Under the pieces are notes generated by a model. It was not told the DNA's origin. It worked only from the letters and a program-made list of their open reading frames with translations, and did no database searches. From Halichoerus grypus (Eukaryota > Chordata > Mammalia > Carnivora > Phocidae), in the NCBI RefSeq assembly GCF_964656455.1, contig NC_135715.1, positions 171,522,437 through 171,586,436 of the forward strand: DNA of 64,000 bases, read 5' to 3'. Positions 12,961 to 24,220 of the stretch are shown one piece after another. The translations under genes were made by a program, and so were the position numbers. Position 1 is the stretch's first letter, and each line of letters starts with the position of its first letter.

Positions 12961-13260
12961 AAAAGAAGAGCTTGAGCCCTTGAGACAGGGATTCTTAGGC
13001 AAGAGAGTGCACTTAGGAGAACCTGTAATGGAGTGAGGGAAGCAGGATCCAAGCAGCAGTGAGGTTTCAGCTTAAGTCTGGCATCAACCTGACTCATGGG
13101 GAGCTCTGGAGCATGATTAACACCGGAGCGTTGTCCAACCTTGAGGCAAAGACACAAAGCTTTGTGTCCCTGTTTCAGTCAGTTATTTGCTACAGGGGGC
13201 CACGTGGGTATAGAAGGTGAGGCATAATTTCTCAGATATTTCCAGGCAAGATGACTTCTA
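12961..13260. repeat. Possible ancient repeat, unclassified
   Basis: The stretch around GAGCCCTTGAGACAGGGATT, GGAGAACCTGTAATGGAG and GGTGAGGCATAATTTCTCAG looks like an old dispersed mammalian repeat (LTR-like composition, more GC than its flanks), but I cannot name it or find its ends. A minus-strand 126-codon frame (12777-13157) crosses its left boundary, which argues against that frame being a gene. Confidence 0.3.
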
Positions 13261-13490
13261 GCAAAGATTTCTTTTTCTTTTTTTTTTTTTTTAATAAAAT
13301 TGCACCTATCAACAATTAGCTGCCAATACTCCCAGCAGCTGGGAGATGGGTTCTGCACTGACTAGGAAAGGGGACCTGGCAGAAGCCGGAACAGCTTCTG
13401 CTGTGGCTGCTAAGCCAGTTGAATACATTTGTATAATTAAAATGCTCAGAGCTTTCATTAATTATTTTTTAACAATCCAAAGTAAGATCT
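13261..13490. other. T-rich tract and unique sequence
   Basis: A T-rich run lies at about 13270-13292. The following ~150 bases (cagcagctgggag...) are slightly GC-richer and unrecognised. Confidence 0.4.
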
Positions 13491-13525
<35 letters not shown>

Positions 13526-13527
13526 AA

Positions 13528-13562
<35 letters not shown>
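13491..13562. repeat. Compound (TG)n-(AG)n-(TG)n microsatellite
   Basis: A (TG)n run at about 13491-13514 passes into (AG)n with AAAGTC at 13513-13530, then a second (TG)n run of 16 units at 13531-13562. It creates low-complexity CVCV/SVCV residues in an overlapping plus-strand frame, which is not a gene. Confidence 0.97.
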
Positions 13563-13563
<1 letters not shown>

Positions 13564-13644
13564 CAGAAAGTTAATTTGGTTCATTTGGTAGAGCTCAAGG
13601 TTACTACTGCCAAGGTTCCAGGCAGAGTGGCTCAGTTAAAGAAA

Positions 13645-13830
13645 TAAAGTCCTCTGACAGTAATAGATCTGTATGATTTATCTGCTGTGTAACCTTGGAT
13701 AGTTACTTAACTTTTCTGAATTCCGTTCATCATCTCTGCAATTGCAGTCATAATATCTACCTGTGGATTATTGTGAGAATATGTGTAAAGGTTGCTGACC
13801 AGAGGGAGATACTCACTAAAGGTGGCTCCT
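13645..13830 (+). mobile_element. MIR SINE remnant
   Basis: TGTGTAACCTTGGATAGTTA followed by CTTAACTTTTCTGAATTCCG matches the conserved MIR core ('tgtgaccttgggcaagttacttaacctctctg'). It is then followed by a TTGTGAGAAT block. This is an ancient, strongly diverged copy. Confidence 0.75.
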
Positions 13831-14365
13831 TTTTTATATATTGTACAGATTAGTTTATTGTTCCCCATTTCAGGACCTCAAACACTTGTTTTTGGAAGAC
13901 AAAAAGTAGATCAAGTGCAAAGGTATGGCCGCATTCATGCAAATATGATCTCGGCTAACAACAACAACAACAAAAATCCTAACACTGGGTGTCACCTCTA
14001 TGCAAAAAATCAGAACATTAGTTTTATCTTTTTATTTTAAATGACAAAGTTCTCCTACAGTACTGAGGGGAATAAAGAAATGCACCATTGAAATGCACCA
14101 TTGCATCAGCAAAATTGGTTGGCATTCTATAGATATCTCTAAAGAGAGTTACGCCTTATATAATACTCAGATATTATCACCAAACGATAAACACAACTTA
14201 TACAGATATTTAACATATTTAAGACAGTTGCTGACATGTTCTAAAGCAGTGCGTTATTATATAACCTATAGGCACGAATAGATGATAGACCTTCATGGAG
14301 CTTTAGCTTTTTCTGCTGGTCACCACTAGATGGTGATATATGAAAGTTCAGACTTGTTTGAAGAG
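13831..14365. other. Unique sequence, nothing recognised
   Basis: No repeat with clear boundaries. A 14-bp unit GAAATGCACCATTG is tandemly duplicated near 14078-14104. Confidence 0.5.
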
Positions 14366-14381
14366 AAAAGTAACGCTATGG

Positions 14382-14586
14382 GGGCGCCTGGGTGGCTCAG
14401 ATGGTTAAGCGTCTGCCTTCCGCACTCGGGTCATGATCCCAGGGTCCTGGGATCAAGCCCCGCATCGGGTTGCCTGCTTGGCGGGAAGCCTGGTTCTCCC
14501 TCTCCCTCTCCGCTTTCCCTGCTTGTGTTCCCTCTCTTGCTGTGTCTCTCTCTGTCAAATAAATAAAATCTTTAAAAAAAAAAAAA
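14382..14586 (+). mobile_element. CanSINE, full length, with 16-bp TSD
   Basis: Full-length element: GGGGCGCCTGGGTGGCTCAG head, ATGGTTAAGCGTCTGCC, the TCATGATCCCAGGG core, CT-rich stretch, AATAAAATCTTT and a long A tail. The TSD is AAAAGTAACGCTATGG at 14366-14381 and AAAAGTAATGCTATGG at 14587-14602, differing by one C/T. A minus-strand frame across it is a shadow of the repeat. Confidence 0.98.
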
Positions 14587-14602
14587 AAAAGTAATGCTAT
14601 GG

Positions 14603-15229
14603 ATCTCCAAAATGAGCTACAGGCAAATCCATCTACCTGGATCATAGTAGTGAAAAAGTACATGTACTAATACACATATGAATAAATCTGGCCAATTACT
14701 AGAGTACTTACTAATTCCCCTACCTCATTCTCATTCAGTGGCACTATACTCTTACTTTACAAACTGTTATAGCAAACTTTGGATATCTGGTGTCTGAAAC
14801 TGTAGGTAAATTAGAAGCAAGAAAATGAGATAAAAGAAGGGTACCCACAAACTATACATTTTCAAATTGACCTCTAATAACTGCAGAGCAATAATTTTTC
14901 AACTTTGTGTATATTTTAGTAGAACAAGACATATATATATATATATATGCACATTATCACTTTAGATCTGCAGTATAGGATTTGCTCGTCAAGTAAATAT
15001 TCTCATTTTACATGTGAAGAATGACCCAGAATGTTTTGTTTTACAAAGTCACAATACTGAATTTCAGATATATATATTAAATCTACTAGGCTGTATGCTT
15101 ATCTGGATTTTTTAGAAAGGAGAATTTTTTTTTTTTTTCATAATTCAGGAAGCACTGCTCCTGGATCCATTTGATAAAGCGGAAAAATTCTGCATGTTTA
15201 CTACTGGGACTGGAATATATGTCCATATC
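14603..15229. other. Unique sequence with short AT microsatellites
   Basis: An (AT)n run lies at about 14931-14949 and a T-run at about 15126-15139. Nothing else was recognised. Confidence 0.5.
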
Positions 15230-15990
15230 TTTGAGTCAATACATATTTATTTACATAGCATCTGCATGTGGTAGCCGCTGTACTAGATAGTGGGAATGGG
15301 AATTCGGTGGTGAATAAAACAAACCTGTCTTACCCCTCATAAAGCTTAAAACTTATAGTGTAACTTGGCAGGCAGACACAATGTGAGTAAATACAAAAAT
15401 AATTATAACACATTTCGGATTCCATGAAATAGAAGAACAGAGAATGGAAGAGAGTAATTGGCATAAACTATAGGGATGGGCTCCTAAGAAGTAACATTTA
15501 AGTTAAGACATAAAATGTGCGGAAGAGTCAGCCAGGTGAAATGGTAACAATGAATTATTTGTAGGAAGACCCTGAGGGCAGAAAATACTTGGCAAATTTT
15601 AGAAAGAGTCAGAAATGAAGTGTGAGAGTTTTAGACTGACCAGTGATGGGTGCTAAAGTAGGGGAGGTGGAGATAGAACTATAGACAGGTTCCACATTAA
15701 AGAGTCTGGATTTTTATTTCAAGTTCAAATGAAGGTGTGATGGTTTTCAAGCAGGGGGAAGTGTTAAGACCTCATTTACATTTTAAAAAGATCACTCTAG
15801 GGGGTTAGGAGTGGAAGTGGGCTACTGTGAAGAGCAATATCAGACTAAAGAAGGCAATGGAGGTGAAGAGAAGTGAGTAATATATATTTGAACAAACTTT
15901 GGAAGTAAAATTGACAGAACATGGTAATGGATTGTAGATAGGAGTGGGGGGTGTGCAGTGAGTCAGTGACTTAACCCCTAGATTTCTGAC
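15230..15990 (+). repeat. Long ancient mammalian interspersed repeat, family not assigned
   Basis: The block begins near ACATATTTATTTACATAGCA, passes through GGTGAATAAAACAAACCTGT, CTCATAAAGCTTAAAACTTA, GACCCTGAGGGCAGAAAATA and AAAAAGATCACTCTAGGG, and ends in the AATGGATTGTAGATAGGAGT region. This order matches a well-known old mammalian dispersed repeat ('aacaaaacaga...catggagcttac...gaggcagg...ggatcactctgg'). I do not assign its family name. Weaker relatives lie at 35440, 39880, 43960 and 59390, all plus-oriented. Confidence 0.5.
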
Positions 15991-16257
15991 TTGTCCCAGT
16001 GACTAAATGATGTGATATGCCATAGAGGAGAACTGTTTTCCTAAATTTAACCCCATGTTGTATGTCATAACCACCAGCATTCTATGGGAAGGTGGAAATA
16101 ACAGAATAAAGGGAAGAAACTCTATCAGAAAAGACAAAAATGAACATGCCATTGCAGTTTTTCCCCTTTGCTCCTTGAGCTTCCACTCTTTTCTCCTGAG
16201 ACCTTGGCATCTTATGATCTTTAGCATTAGAACTTAAACATGAAAGGATTTGACATC
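15991..16257. other. Unique sequence, nothing recognised
   Basis: Overlapping frames on both strands (16003-16237) suggest chance rather than coding. Confidence 0.45.
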
Positions 16258-16866
16258 TTTTTTTTTTTTTTTAATTGAAGTATAGTTGACACACAGTGTT
16301 ACATTAGTTTCAGGTATACAACATAGTGATTGGACAACACCGTATGTTATACTTTGCTCACCACAAGTGTAACTACCCTCTGTCGCCGTGCAAAGTTATT
16401 ATAATAGCATCGACTACATACCCTATGCTGTACCTTTCATCCTTATGACTTATTCATCCCATAACCGGAAGCCTGGATCTCTCACTCCCCTTCACCTATT
16501 TTGCCCATTTCCCCACTCCCTCCCCTTTGGCAACTACCAGTTTGTTCTCTGTATTCATGGGTCTCTTTCTGATTTTTTGTTTTGGTTTTGTTTCTTAGAT
16601 TCCACACATAAGTGAAAGCATATGATATTTGTCTTTCTCTTTCTGACTTATTTCTTCCAGCATAATTCCCTCTAGGTCTATCTATGTTGTAACAAATTGT
16701 GAGATCTCATTCCTTTTTATGGCCAAGTAATATTCCATTGTATACCTATAGATAGATAGATGATAGATAGATAGATAAATAGATAGATATATAGCTAGAT
16801 ATACCACATCATTTTTATCCATTCATCTATAGATGAACACTTCGGCCATGTTTCTTCTGTATCTTG
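16258..16866 (-). mobile_element. Older L1 3' end (3' UTR plus ORF2 end remnant)
   Basis: A T-run followed by TTAATTGAAGTATAGTTGAC and TTACATTAGTTTCAGGTATA is the reverse complement of an L1MA-like 3' end. Further right are remnants of the ORF2 C-terminal region (GGCCAAGTAATATTCCATTG; ATCCATTCATCTATAGATGA). The element is 5'-truncated at about 16866. A (TAGA)n microsatellite lies inside it, at the site where other copies carry a short TA-rich motif. Confidence 0.88.
16749..16797. repeat. (TAGA)n/(GATA)n microsatellite inside L1
   Basis: Imperfect GATA/TAGA units with one TGATAGAT interruption, running from GATAGATAGATGATAGATAG to ATAGCTAGAT. It sits at the ORF2 position where the L1 at 32572 has its (AC)n expansion. 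Confidence 0.93.
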
Positions 16867-16869
16867 AAG

Positions 16870-18890
16870 AGCTTCATGATGATTTAGCCACCACTTAGCA
16901 AGTAGGATAAAAAGGAAAACTACCTTAAAAACTACATTAAGATAGTGGTGATTATTTAATAATTAAGGAAATGCAGAATAGAGACAAATATCAATACCTA
17001 ATTCAGAATGGTAGAATGGTAAAATATGATTTAGCCCCAAAATATTCTACTAATTCCAAATTACAAAGCACAAAAAATGAAGAAAATGGTTGTAAATTAT
17101 ATAGAAACATTTTGGAGAAGAAGGATGAAAAGATAAATCCAGTCTATATACCTATTACATTATTAGGAGTTAGATAAAAACAAAATGCACCATATTCAAA
17201 TTAGGTAAATTCCTTAATTTAATTCGATTTAATATTTAAGTATCAAAACCAGAACGAACGCTAATTTAGGCTTGAGCTAAAAGTAATGTAGGGGAGAGCT
17301 AGGGGATAGTATAATGTAGTGAATCATATAGCACAACACAATCTATCAAAACTACGGAGCCTATGATTTTCTTCCTTTATATTAGATTGAAAAATGACTG
17401 GAATATATGGTTATAAGGTTAAATAATGAGAAATCTAAATTGAGGGAAATTATGTGATGTTATCTTTCTATGATAGTGTATAAATCTAACAGCCACAATT
17501 AATAATAAAGGCTTAAATGGCCCTGGGATATATAGTTAACTGAAGACAGGTACACCTGTCAATATGAAGCTTTGGAACATTACTCAGATAAAGTTAGGAC
17601 AATTAACCTGACAGCATTCCACTGAATTTCTGAGCACAAATAAATGTAATAAAACTCATGTAGGAACAAAACTTGACTTAATATTATTTAGCATTCTGAC
17701 ACAGCATATTTAAATTGATCATTATTCAATCATAACTTGGAAATCAATGAATAAATCTGAGTATGCAATTAATATAGACAAATAAATGGAAAAATCCTTA
17801 CTGAATTTATATTCATATTTTTACATTACTATTATTTTAAAACACTGTTAGCTTTGTTTAGAAATTACAGAATTGCTGAATCAATAAAGTTCAATTTAAA
17901 ATAAAACATCATTCTTTTGGAAACATTTTATAATATGTATGGACTAAATAGCAAATCCCCATGGTGAATAATACCAAATATCCTACATTTTTAACTGAAA
18001 AAGTTAAAATATCATTGTCATTATTAATAAAATTTTTCTAGGTACTCAATATAACCTAATTCACAAAACTTTTTTTCAGATCTATGTGTCATTAGAGCTC
18101 TACTTCTATTATTTATACTTTAGTGCTTTTTATTGACATTCATATGACAGCTTTGTGTGGTAATATTAGTTTATGTGACAGTCATCTGTGTATTTTGTGT
18201 ATTTTTCTTCTGTTGATTCAACCCACTAATTGATGAAGTGCTTATGAAGATATTGAAGACCATGATTAAAAAACACAAATTATATATTACATATATATAT
18301 TTATAATGAAATAGATATTATCATACTTTTGTCAGTAAAAGATAATATTTGGGCCACATCTACTATTGAGTTCTACCTGGCTATTGGTTGAAAATAACCA
18401 AGGTTTTCATATTCTATGATTCCATGTGTATATCATGTGTAATCTAGTAAATAACTTACTTTTACTTCATTTCTAATTTGGCAGTAGAATTGACCTATTA
18501 TTTAATTTTTTAAAATGTAGAAGATAAACCAACTAAACAAGTAAAAACCTAGAATAATATGCTAACTAAAAGTTCTTAAAAGCACAAATCAATTTCTAAT
18601 TCACTCAAATCTTATATTTTTAAAACATGAAATATTTGTACTGTTTTACTTTAAATCATAAGTGAAACAAAATTAAATTGATTTAAAAAGTTACTTATAT
18701 ATTTCTTTATAATTCTTTGAAAGATCTCATAAAAATATAAATTTATAAAATATAACCTTATAAAACTATAAAATCTTTCAGAGTTTTGACAAAAGATAAA
18801 TTCTAAGATTTCTAAAACAAATACAGAACATGGATCCACAGTCAATATTATATGACTCCAAATTCCTGTCCCTTTCTATAGTAGCCCATT
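16870..18890. other. Very AT-rich unique sequence
   Basis: No gene or repeat with supportable boundaries. TA-rich tracts occur near 18280-18310 and 18720-18770. The 68-codon plus-strand frame at 16971-17177 has no recognisable domain. Confidence 0.5.
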
Positions 18891-18894
18891 AGCA

Positions 18895-20300
18895 TTTTTC
18901 AATATTTATTGTAGTAAAATATGCATAACGTAAAATTTACCATCTTCATCATAATTAAATGTATAGTTTAGTGATATTAAAGACACTCATACTATTGTGC
19001 TTTGCCACTATCCATCTCCAAAACTTTTTTCATGTTGCAAAATTGAAACTCTATACTCAATAGGCAAGAACTCCCCTTTTCTCTCTCCCCCTTAGAAACT
19101 GCATTTCTTTTTCCATGATTTTGACTACTCTAGATATCTCATATAAGTTGAATCATACAGTATTTGTCTTTTTGTTTTTGTTATATTTCACTTAGCATAA
19201 TGTCCTTAAGGTTCATAAGGTTGTAGCATATGCTAGAATTTCTTTTATTTTTAAGGCTGAAAAATATTCCATTGTATGTGCATACCATATTTTGCTTATC
19301 TATTCATCTGTCGATGAACACTTGGATTACTTCTATATATTAGGTATGGTAAATGATGTTGCTATAAACATGGAGGTACCCATATATCTTCTTAAGACTC
19401 TACCTTCAGTTCTTTTGGGTCTATACTCAGAAGTGGAATTGCTGGATCATATGGTAATTCTATCTTTAATATTTTGGAAGACTACCATACTGTTTTCCAC
19501 AGTAGCTGTACCATTTTGCATTCCCACAAACAGTACACAAGGGTTCCAATTTCTCCATATCCTCACCAATATTTTTCATTTTTTGAAAAAAGGCAGTTGT
19601 CAAAATGAATGTGAGGAGGTATCTCATTCAGGTTTTCATCAGCATTTCCCTCATGATTAGTAATGTTGAGCATCTTTTCAGAGGTTTATTGGTCATTTTT
19701 TTACCTTCTTTGGAGAAATATCTATTCAAGTATTTTGCCCAGTTTGGAACTGGGTTGCTTTTTGTTATTGTTGTTGAGTGTTGGAAGTTCTCTATATATA
19801 CTGTATATTAGTCTTTTATCACATTTATGATTTGCAAATGTTTTCTAACATTCTTTAGTTTGCTTTTTCACTTTTGTAATAATGTCCTTTGATGTACAGA
19901 AGTTTTTTTTTTAATTTTAATGAGGTACAATTTATTTATTTTTACTTTTGTTGCCTGTGGTGTCATGTCTAAGAAATAATTGTCAAATCTAACATCATGA
20001 GGATTTTGCCCTATGTTTTCTTCTAAGAGCTTTATGATTTTAGCTCTATATTTAGGTATTTCATCTTTTTTTTTTAGATTTTATTTATTTGTTTGAGAGA
20101 CAGAGTGAGCACAAGCAGGGGGAGCGTCAGGCAGAGGGAGAGGGAGAAGCAGGCTCTCCACCAAGTGGGGACTCGATCCCAGGACCCTGGGATCATGACC
20201 TGAGTCAAAGGCAGACACTTAACAACTGAGCCACCCAGGTGCCCCATTTCATCTCTTTTGAATTAATTTCTATATATGGTGTTAGGCATTTATATATGTA
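18895..20300 (-). mobile_element. Old L1M copy, 3' end to C-terminal third of ORF2, split by a CanSINE
   Basis: Minus-strand L1 with 3' end sequence at 18895-19100 (AAAATTTACCATCTTCATCA; CAAAATTGAAACTCTATACT). Decayed ORF2 follows, for example AATATTCCATTGTATGTGCA, ATTGCTGGATCATATGG and CATACTGTTTTCCACAGTAG. It continues past the SINE at 20072-20245 as TTTTGAATTAATTTCTATAT. Plus-strand frames in this interval are shadows. It is more diverged than the L1s at 23326 and 32572. Confidence 0.88.
20072..20245 (-). mobile_element. CanSINE nested in L1, with TSD
   Basis: Reverse-complement CanSINE with AGATTTTATTTATTTGTTTG, a GA-rich block, GATCATGACCTGAG and TGAGCCACCCAGGTGCCCC. The TSD is ATTTCATCTTTTTT at 20058-20071 and ATTTCATCTCTTTT at 20246-20259 (13 of 14 bases). 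It is inserted into the older L1, whose sequence resumes exactly after the duplication. Confidence 0.96.
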
Positions 20301-21250
20301 TGATATATATACATATATATATATTTCTTATTGTTGATATTTCCCTCTTGTTCATACATTATTTATTTTCTCCATGTTTTCCTTTATTTCTTTGTTCATA
20401 TAAAGAATACACTAGTCATAGTGCTACCTTCTGGTCTTTCTCAGAGATAATTTCTGGTTTTTTTCCCCCCTTTGAAGAGGCCATACATCACTGTTTTTCT
20501 GTATGCCTTGTGATTTTTTTGTTGAAAATGCATTTGAATCGAACAATGTGGTAACCCTAGAAATCAGATTCTCCCCTTCCACAAAAGTTGCTGTTTTGTT
20601 TTTATTTTGTTTTGTTTTGATTGTTGTAGGCTTTTTTCCATACCAAGGATCAATCTGAACCTGAGGTGTAAACTTAAGATATTCCCAGGTATTTTTTGAG
20701 CCTGTGTCTTTCCCTGGTCATGCATGGTAACTTTCCAATTTCCCTATTATATGCAGTTAATTTTAAATATCCTACTCTTTAATATTTGCTTCCAAAAAGG
20801 GGACCAAAAAAAATGAAAGGCCAAAGGGGAATGGGCACCAACTGTTTAAATCTCCTGGAAGGCTCTTCATCTGGGGAGGGAGGATTTGCAATAATGACTA
20901 CCTGCTTCTGTATCTGTACTTTTATGATCAGATGCAGCAATTAGCTATCAGAACACAGATCCCCAGTATATGCCTCCCCTGGATTTTGCAAGCTGTGTGC
21001 AAGCTGCTCCAGCAACACATGCATTGCTGATTTCCATGGGGCTGGAGGGTAGGGGATCAATAGCTACTGCTGGGCTAATTGCTAAAATGGACTAAAATTA
21101 ACTTTAATTTACCATGTAAGCCTTCCTCTGGAAGTTACAAGCCTTCCAAAAAAGTTATATCAGACAGATTCTCCCTCTGCAATAGCTGGGTCTAGGAGGA
21201 GAGAGCAGATTTCTGGTGCTTCTTACTCCAGCATTTTCTCAGAAACCTCT
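20301..21250 (-). repeat. Probable old L1-related segment
   Basis: The stretch with TTTGAAGAGGCCATACATCA, TTGTTGAAAATGCATTTGAA, AATGTGGTAACCCTAGAAAT and GCTCCAGCAACACATGCATT resembles an old dispersed segment that I associate with L1M elements. The link to the L1 on its left is an inference. An AT-rich microsatellite lies at about 20285-20325. Family naming is uncertain. Confidence 0.35.
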
Positions 21251-21259
21251 TTCATTGGC

Positions 21260-21494
21260 TTTTTTTTTTTTAATTGAAATATAATTGACATATAACATTA
21301 CATTAGTTTCAGGTGTACAACATAATTATTCAATATTTTATATATTGTACATTATCACCACAATAAGTCTAATTAACATCTATCAACACACATAGTTATA
21401 ATTTTTTTCTTGTGGTGAGAACTTTTAAGTTCGCTCAGCAACTTTCAAATATACACTACAGTATTATTAACTATCATCACCGTTCTGTACCCAT
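21260..21494 (-). mobile_element. L1 3' end fragment (L1MA/MB-like)
   Basis: A T-run followed by TAATTGAAATATAATTGACA and ACATTAGTTTCAGGTGTACA, then GTTCTGTACCCATTAG. This is a truncated 3' UTR of an older L1 on the minus strand, related to the one at 16258. Confidence 0.85.
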
Positions 21495-21727
21495 TAGTTA
21501 AGATTTAAGAAAATAAATCAAATTCAAACTATTTGAACCAAATAATAGTTATAAGACATTGTCTGAAACACATAGTAACACTGAAGATACTTGCTTCTTC
21601 CAGACAATTAACAGGTGATCCATTGGATCAATCTAGCTTTTGTCTTTACCTAGAGACTAGAAAAAAAATCTTCTGAAAAGAATGGTGTCAATATTACAAG
21701 ATTACAGATTCATACTCTTTTGTGGAT
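21495..21727. other. Unique sequence, nothing recognised
   Basis: Short spacer between an L1 fragment and a CanSINE. Confidence 0.5.
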
Positions 21728-21745
21728 AATAATTAAAAATATCTT

Positions 21746-21945
21746 GGGGCGCCTGGGTGGCTCAGTCAGTTGAGTATCCGACTCTTGATTTTGGCTCAGG
21801 TCATGATCTCAGGGTCTTGGAATCAAGCCCCCTGTCAGGTTCCTCACTCGGCACGGAATCTCCTTGTCCCTCTCCCTCTGTTCCTCCCCCTACTCTCTGT
21901 GCTCCTCTTGCTCTCTATCTCCAAAATAAATAAAATCTTTTAAAA
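21746..21945 (+). mobile_element. CanSINE with perfect 18-bp TSD
   Basis: The head GGGGCGCCTGGGTGGCTCAG is followed by TCAGTTGAGTATCCGACTCT, TCATGATCTCAGGGTCTTGG, a CT-rich stretch and AATAAAATCTTTT. The TSD AATAATTAAAAATATCTT is perfect at 21728-21745 and 21946-21963. The internal sequence (CCGACTCTTGATTTTGG) differs from the others in the window and resembles an older subfamily. Confidence 0.98.
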
Positions 21946-21963
21946 AATAATTAAAAATATCTT

Positions 21964-23309
21964 TTTTTAAAGATGGAGCCAAATTTGTTTATAGGCCACA
22001 ATTAAGTACAATAAATTGTTACTTCAGAGATTGTTGCTTTGGCATCAGCATATCAGGAAAATCTGAACAGAGATTCTGATACACCTATTCTTTACTCAAC
22101 ACTTTTAATTCATTCTTGAAAAGCTCGCTGCTAAGCAAAATGCTCCAATAATACATTTTTTCTTACTTTTAATGGGAAAATTATGGTATAATTTTTATGA
22201 TATGTTCTACCCCAACTAATCAGTCCTCTATATATTGATGCATGAGAGACACCTGTGTCTTCCTATATGTTTTTTATGAATGAATTCAGACCCTGTTAAT
22301 TCATAGTATGTGACAAGATATACGTAAGTGTGGTTTAGAATTTATGTTTATAAAGCAGTCCATTGGAAAGAAAAGGCAATAGCATAAAGAGAATGTTCAA
22401 GCTCCTAAAAATAGCAAACTTTTCATATTCTTTAGAAGCATTTATTTCCATACTGTTAGCTAGCTTGCTACTTAGGATATATACAAGTTAGGTCACTTCA
22501 CTATGTTCTTTACAATGTCGAATAGAATAGGCTGCATTTTAATGACACAATACCATTAAAAATTCTAGAGTAGGCCATATAATATTTTCTAACAATAAAC
22601 TTTTGGGTTCAGTAAATTGATGAATATACTGTTGCTGGAACTGTAATGCCAAAATATCACATTTCTTACAACACATTGTTTTAGGGGGGAAAGTAGTTTA
22701 TACTAACAAAAGCAGTCATTTAATAAAAATAATTTAACATTTAAAAATTTCTTAAGACCAAAAGATGTTAACCTGACAGTTGCTTTATGATATGTTTAGA
22801 TACAGATTGAAGACAAAATTATCTAAGGAAAGATGATATGGCTAAAAAGATGGTTTTTTGAACAATAGGGCAAGGTTGCTAATAACTTTTAACATAAATG
22901 ATTAATATTTAATTTAAATTTTCCTGCATTTTAGAAAATAAAAACCTTTAATAAGGTAAGATATGTTAATGTGTAAAAAGACCTCAAATAAGTTTTTAAT
23001 AAAAATCATGGAGAGTGGATAAATTCTCACTATGGTCAACAATCAGAGCAGAGGTAAAGAAACAGATTTTGTTTTCTGCTATCTGCTAAGCTGCTAAAGA
23101 ATATGATCGTAGAAACCCAAGAGAATTACATTCTCTTTTGCTACTTAAAATATTCCTAAAGTTCTATTTTTAAAAAAATTTCTCACCAGGTGAAGTCAGT
23201 GTAGAAATTCAAAATTGAGATTTTTAGATATAGCAATTTAAATTATTCTCTTCTATGTTGCCAACAAAGATGATTTATCCAAAGTAAACGAAAAAGCCTT
23301 TATTTCCCT
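21964..23309. other. AT-rich unique sequence, nothing recognised
   Basis: No repeat or exon boundaries could be supported. Confidence 0.5.
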
Positions 23310-23325
23310 ATATATGAGAGATTTA

Positions 23326-24204
23326 TTTTTTTAACTTTTTATTGTTATGTTAATCACCATACATTACATCATTAGTTTTTGATGTAGTGTTCCATGATTC
23401 ATTGTTTGTGCATAACACCCAGTGCTCCATGCAGAACATGCCCTCTTTAATACCCATCACCAGGCTAACCCATCCTCCCACTCCCTTCCCCTCTAGAACC
23501 CTCAGTTTGTTTTTCAGAGTCCATTGTCTCTCATGGTTCATCTGCCCCTCCGATTTCCCCCCCTTCATTCTTCCCCTCCTGCTCTCTTCTTCTTTTTTTT
23601 TTTTTTCCTTAACATATATTGCATTATTTGTTTCAGAGGTACAGATCTGTGATTCAAAATCTTGCACAATTCACAGCACTCACCATAGCACATACCCTTC
23701 CCAGTGTCTATCACCCAGCCACCCCATCCCTCCCACCCCACCCCGACTCCAGCAACCCTCAGTTTGTTCCCTGAGATTAAGAATTCCTCATATCAGTGAG
23801 GTCATATGATACATGTCTTTCTCTGATTGACTTATTTCGCTCAGCATAACACCCTCCAGTTCCATCCACATCGTTGCAAATGGCAAGATTTCATTCCTTT
23901 TGATGGCTGCATAATATTCCATTGTATCTATATACCACATCTTCTTTATCCATTCATCTGTCGATGGACACCTTGGCTCTTTCCACAGTTTGGCTATTGT
24001 GGACATTGCTGCTATAAGCATCGGGGTGCACGTACCCTTTCAGATCCCTACATTTGTATCTTTGGGGTAAATACCCAGTAGTGCAATTGCTGGATCGTAT
24101 GGTAGCTCTATTTTCAACTTTTTGAGGAACCTCCATACTGTTTTCCAGAGTGGCTGCACCAGCTTGCATTCCCACCAACAGTGTAGGAGGGTTCCCCTTT
24201 CTCC
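23326..24204 (-). mobile_element. 5'-truncated L1 with ORF2 C-terminus and 3' UTR, 16-bp TSD
   Basis: The 879-bp minus-strand L1 is bounded by the perfect TSD ATATATGAGAGATTTA at 23310-23325 and 24205-24220. It contains the C-terminal part of ORF2 (stop near 23788; residues such as STIAKLWKEPRCPSTDEWIK and YYAAIKRNEILPF visible) and the 3' UTR with a polypyrimidine patch near 23560-23605. ORF2 has at least one in-frame TGA where the relative at 32572 has CGA (Arg), a typical CpG decay. It lacks the 5' part and cannot move. The 140-codon plus-strand frame at 23387-23809 is its shadow. Confidence 0.97.
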
Positions 24205-24220
24205 ATATATGAGAGATTTA

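Noticed and set aside
12777..13157. 126-codon minus-strand frame
   Set aside because: No recognisable domain, crosses the boundary of a probable old repeat, and a plus-strand frame overlaps it.
13346..13591. Cys-Val repeat peptide
   Set aside because: Produced by the (TG)n microsatellite.
14382..14460. tRNA-like gene (A and B box)
   Set aside because: It is the head of a CanSINE, present in many copies with TSDs and an A tail. No intact cloverleaf or own tRNA context.
19292..19660. 122-codon plus-strand frame
   Set aside because: Antisense to old L1 ORF2.
23387..23809. 140-codon plus-strand reading frame, the longest in the window
   Set aside because: It is the antisense of an L1 3' UTR and ORF2 end. 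Similar peptides (FHDSLFAYNTQCS-type) recur over the other L1 copies at 31945-32340, 33578-33793 and 61799-62017.
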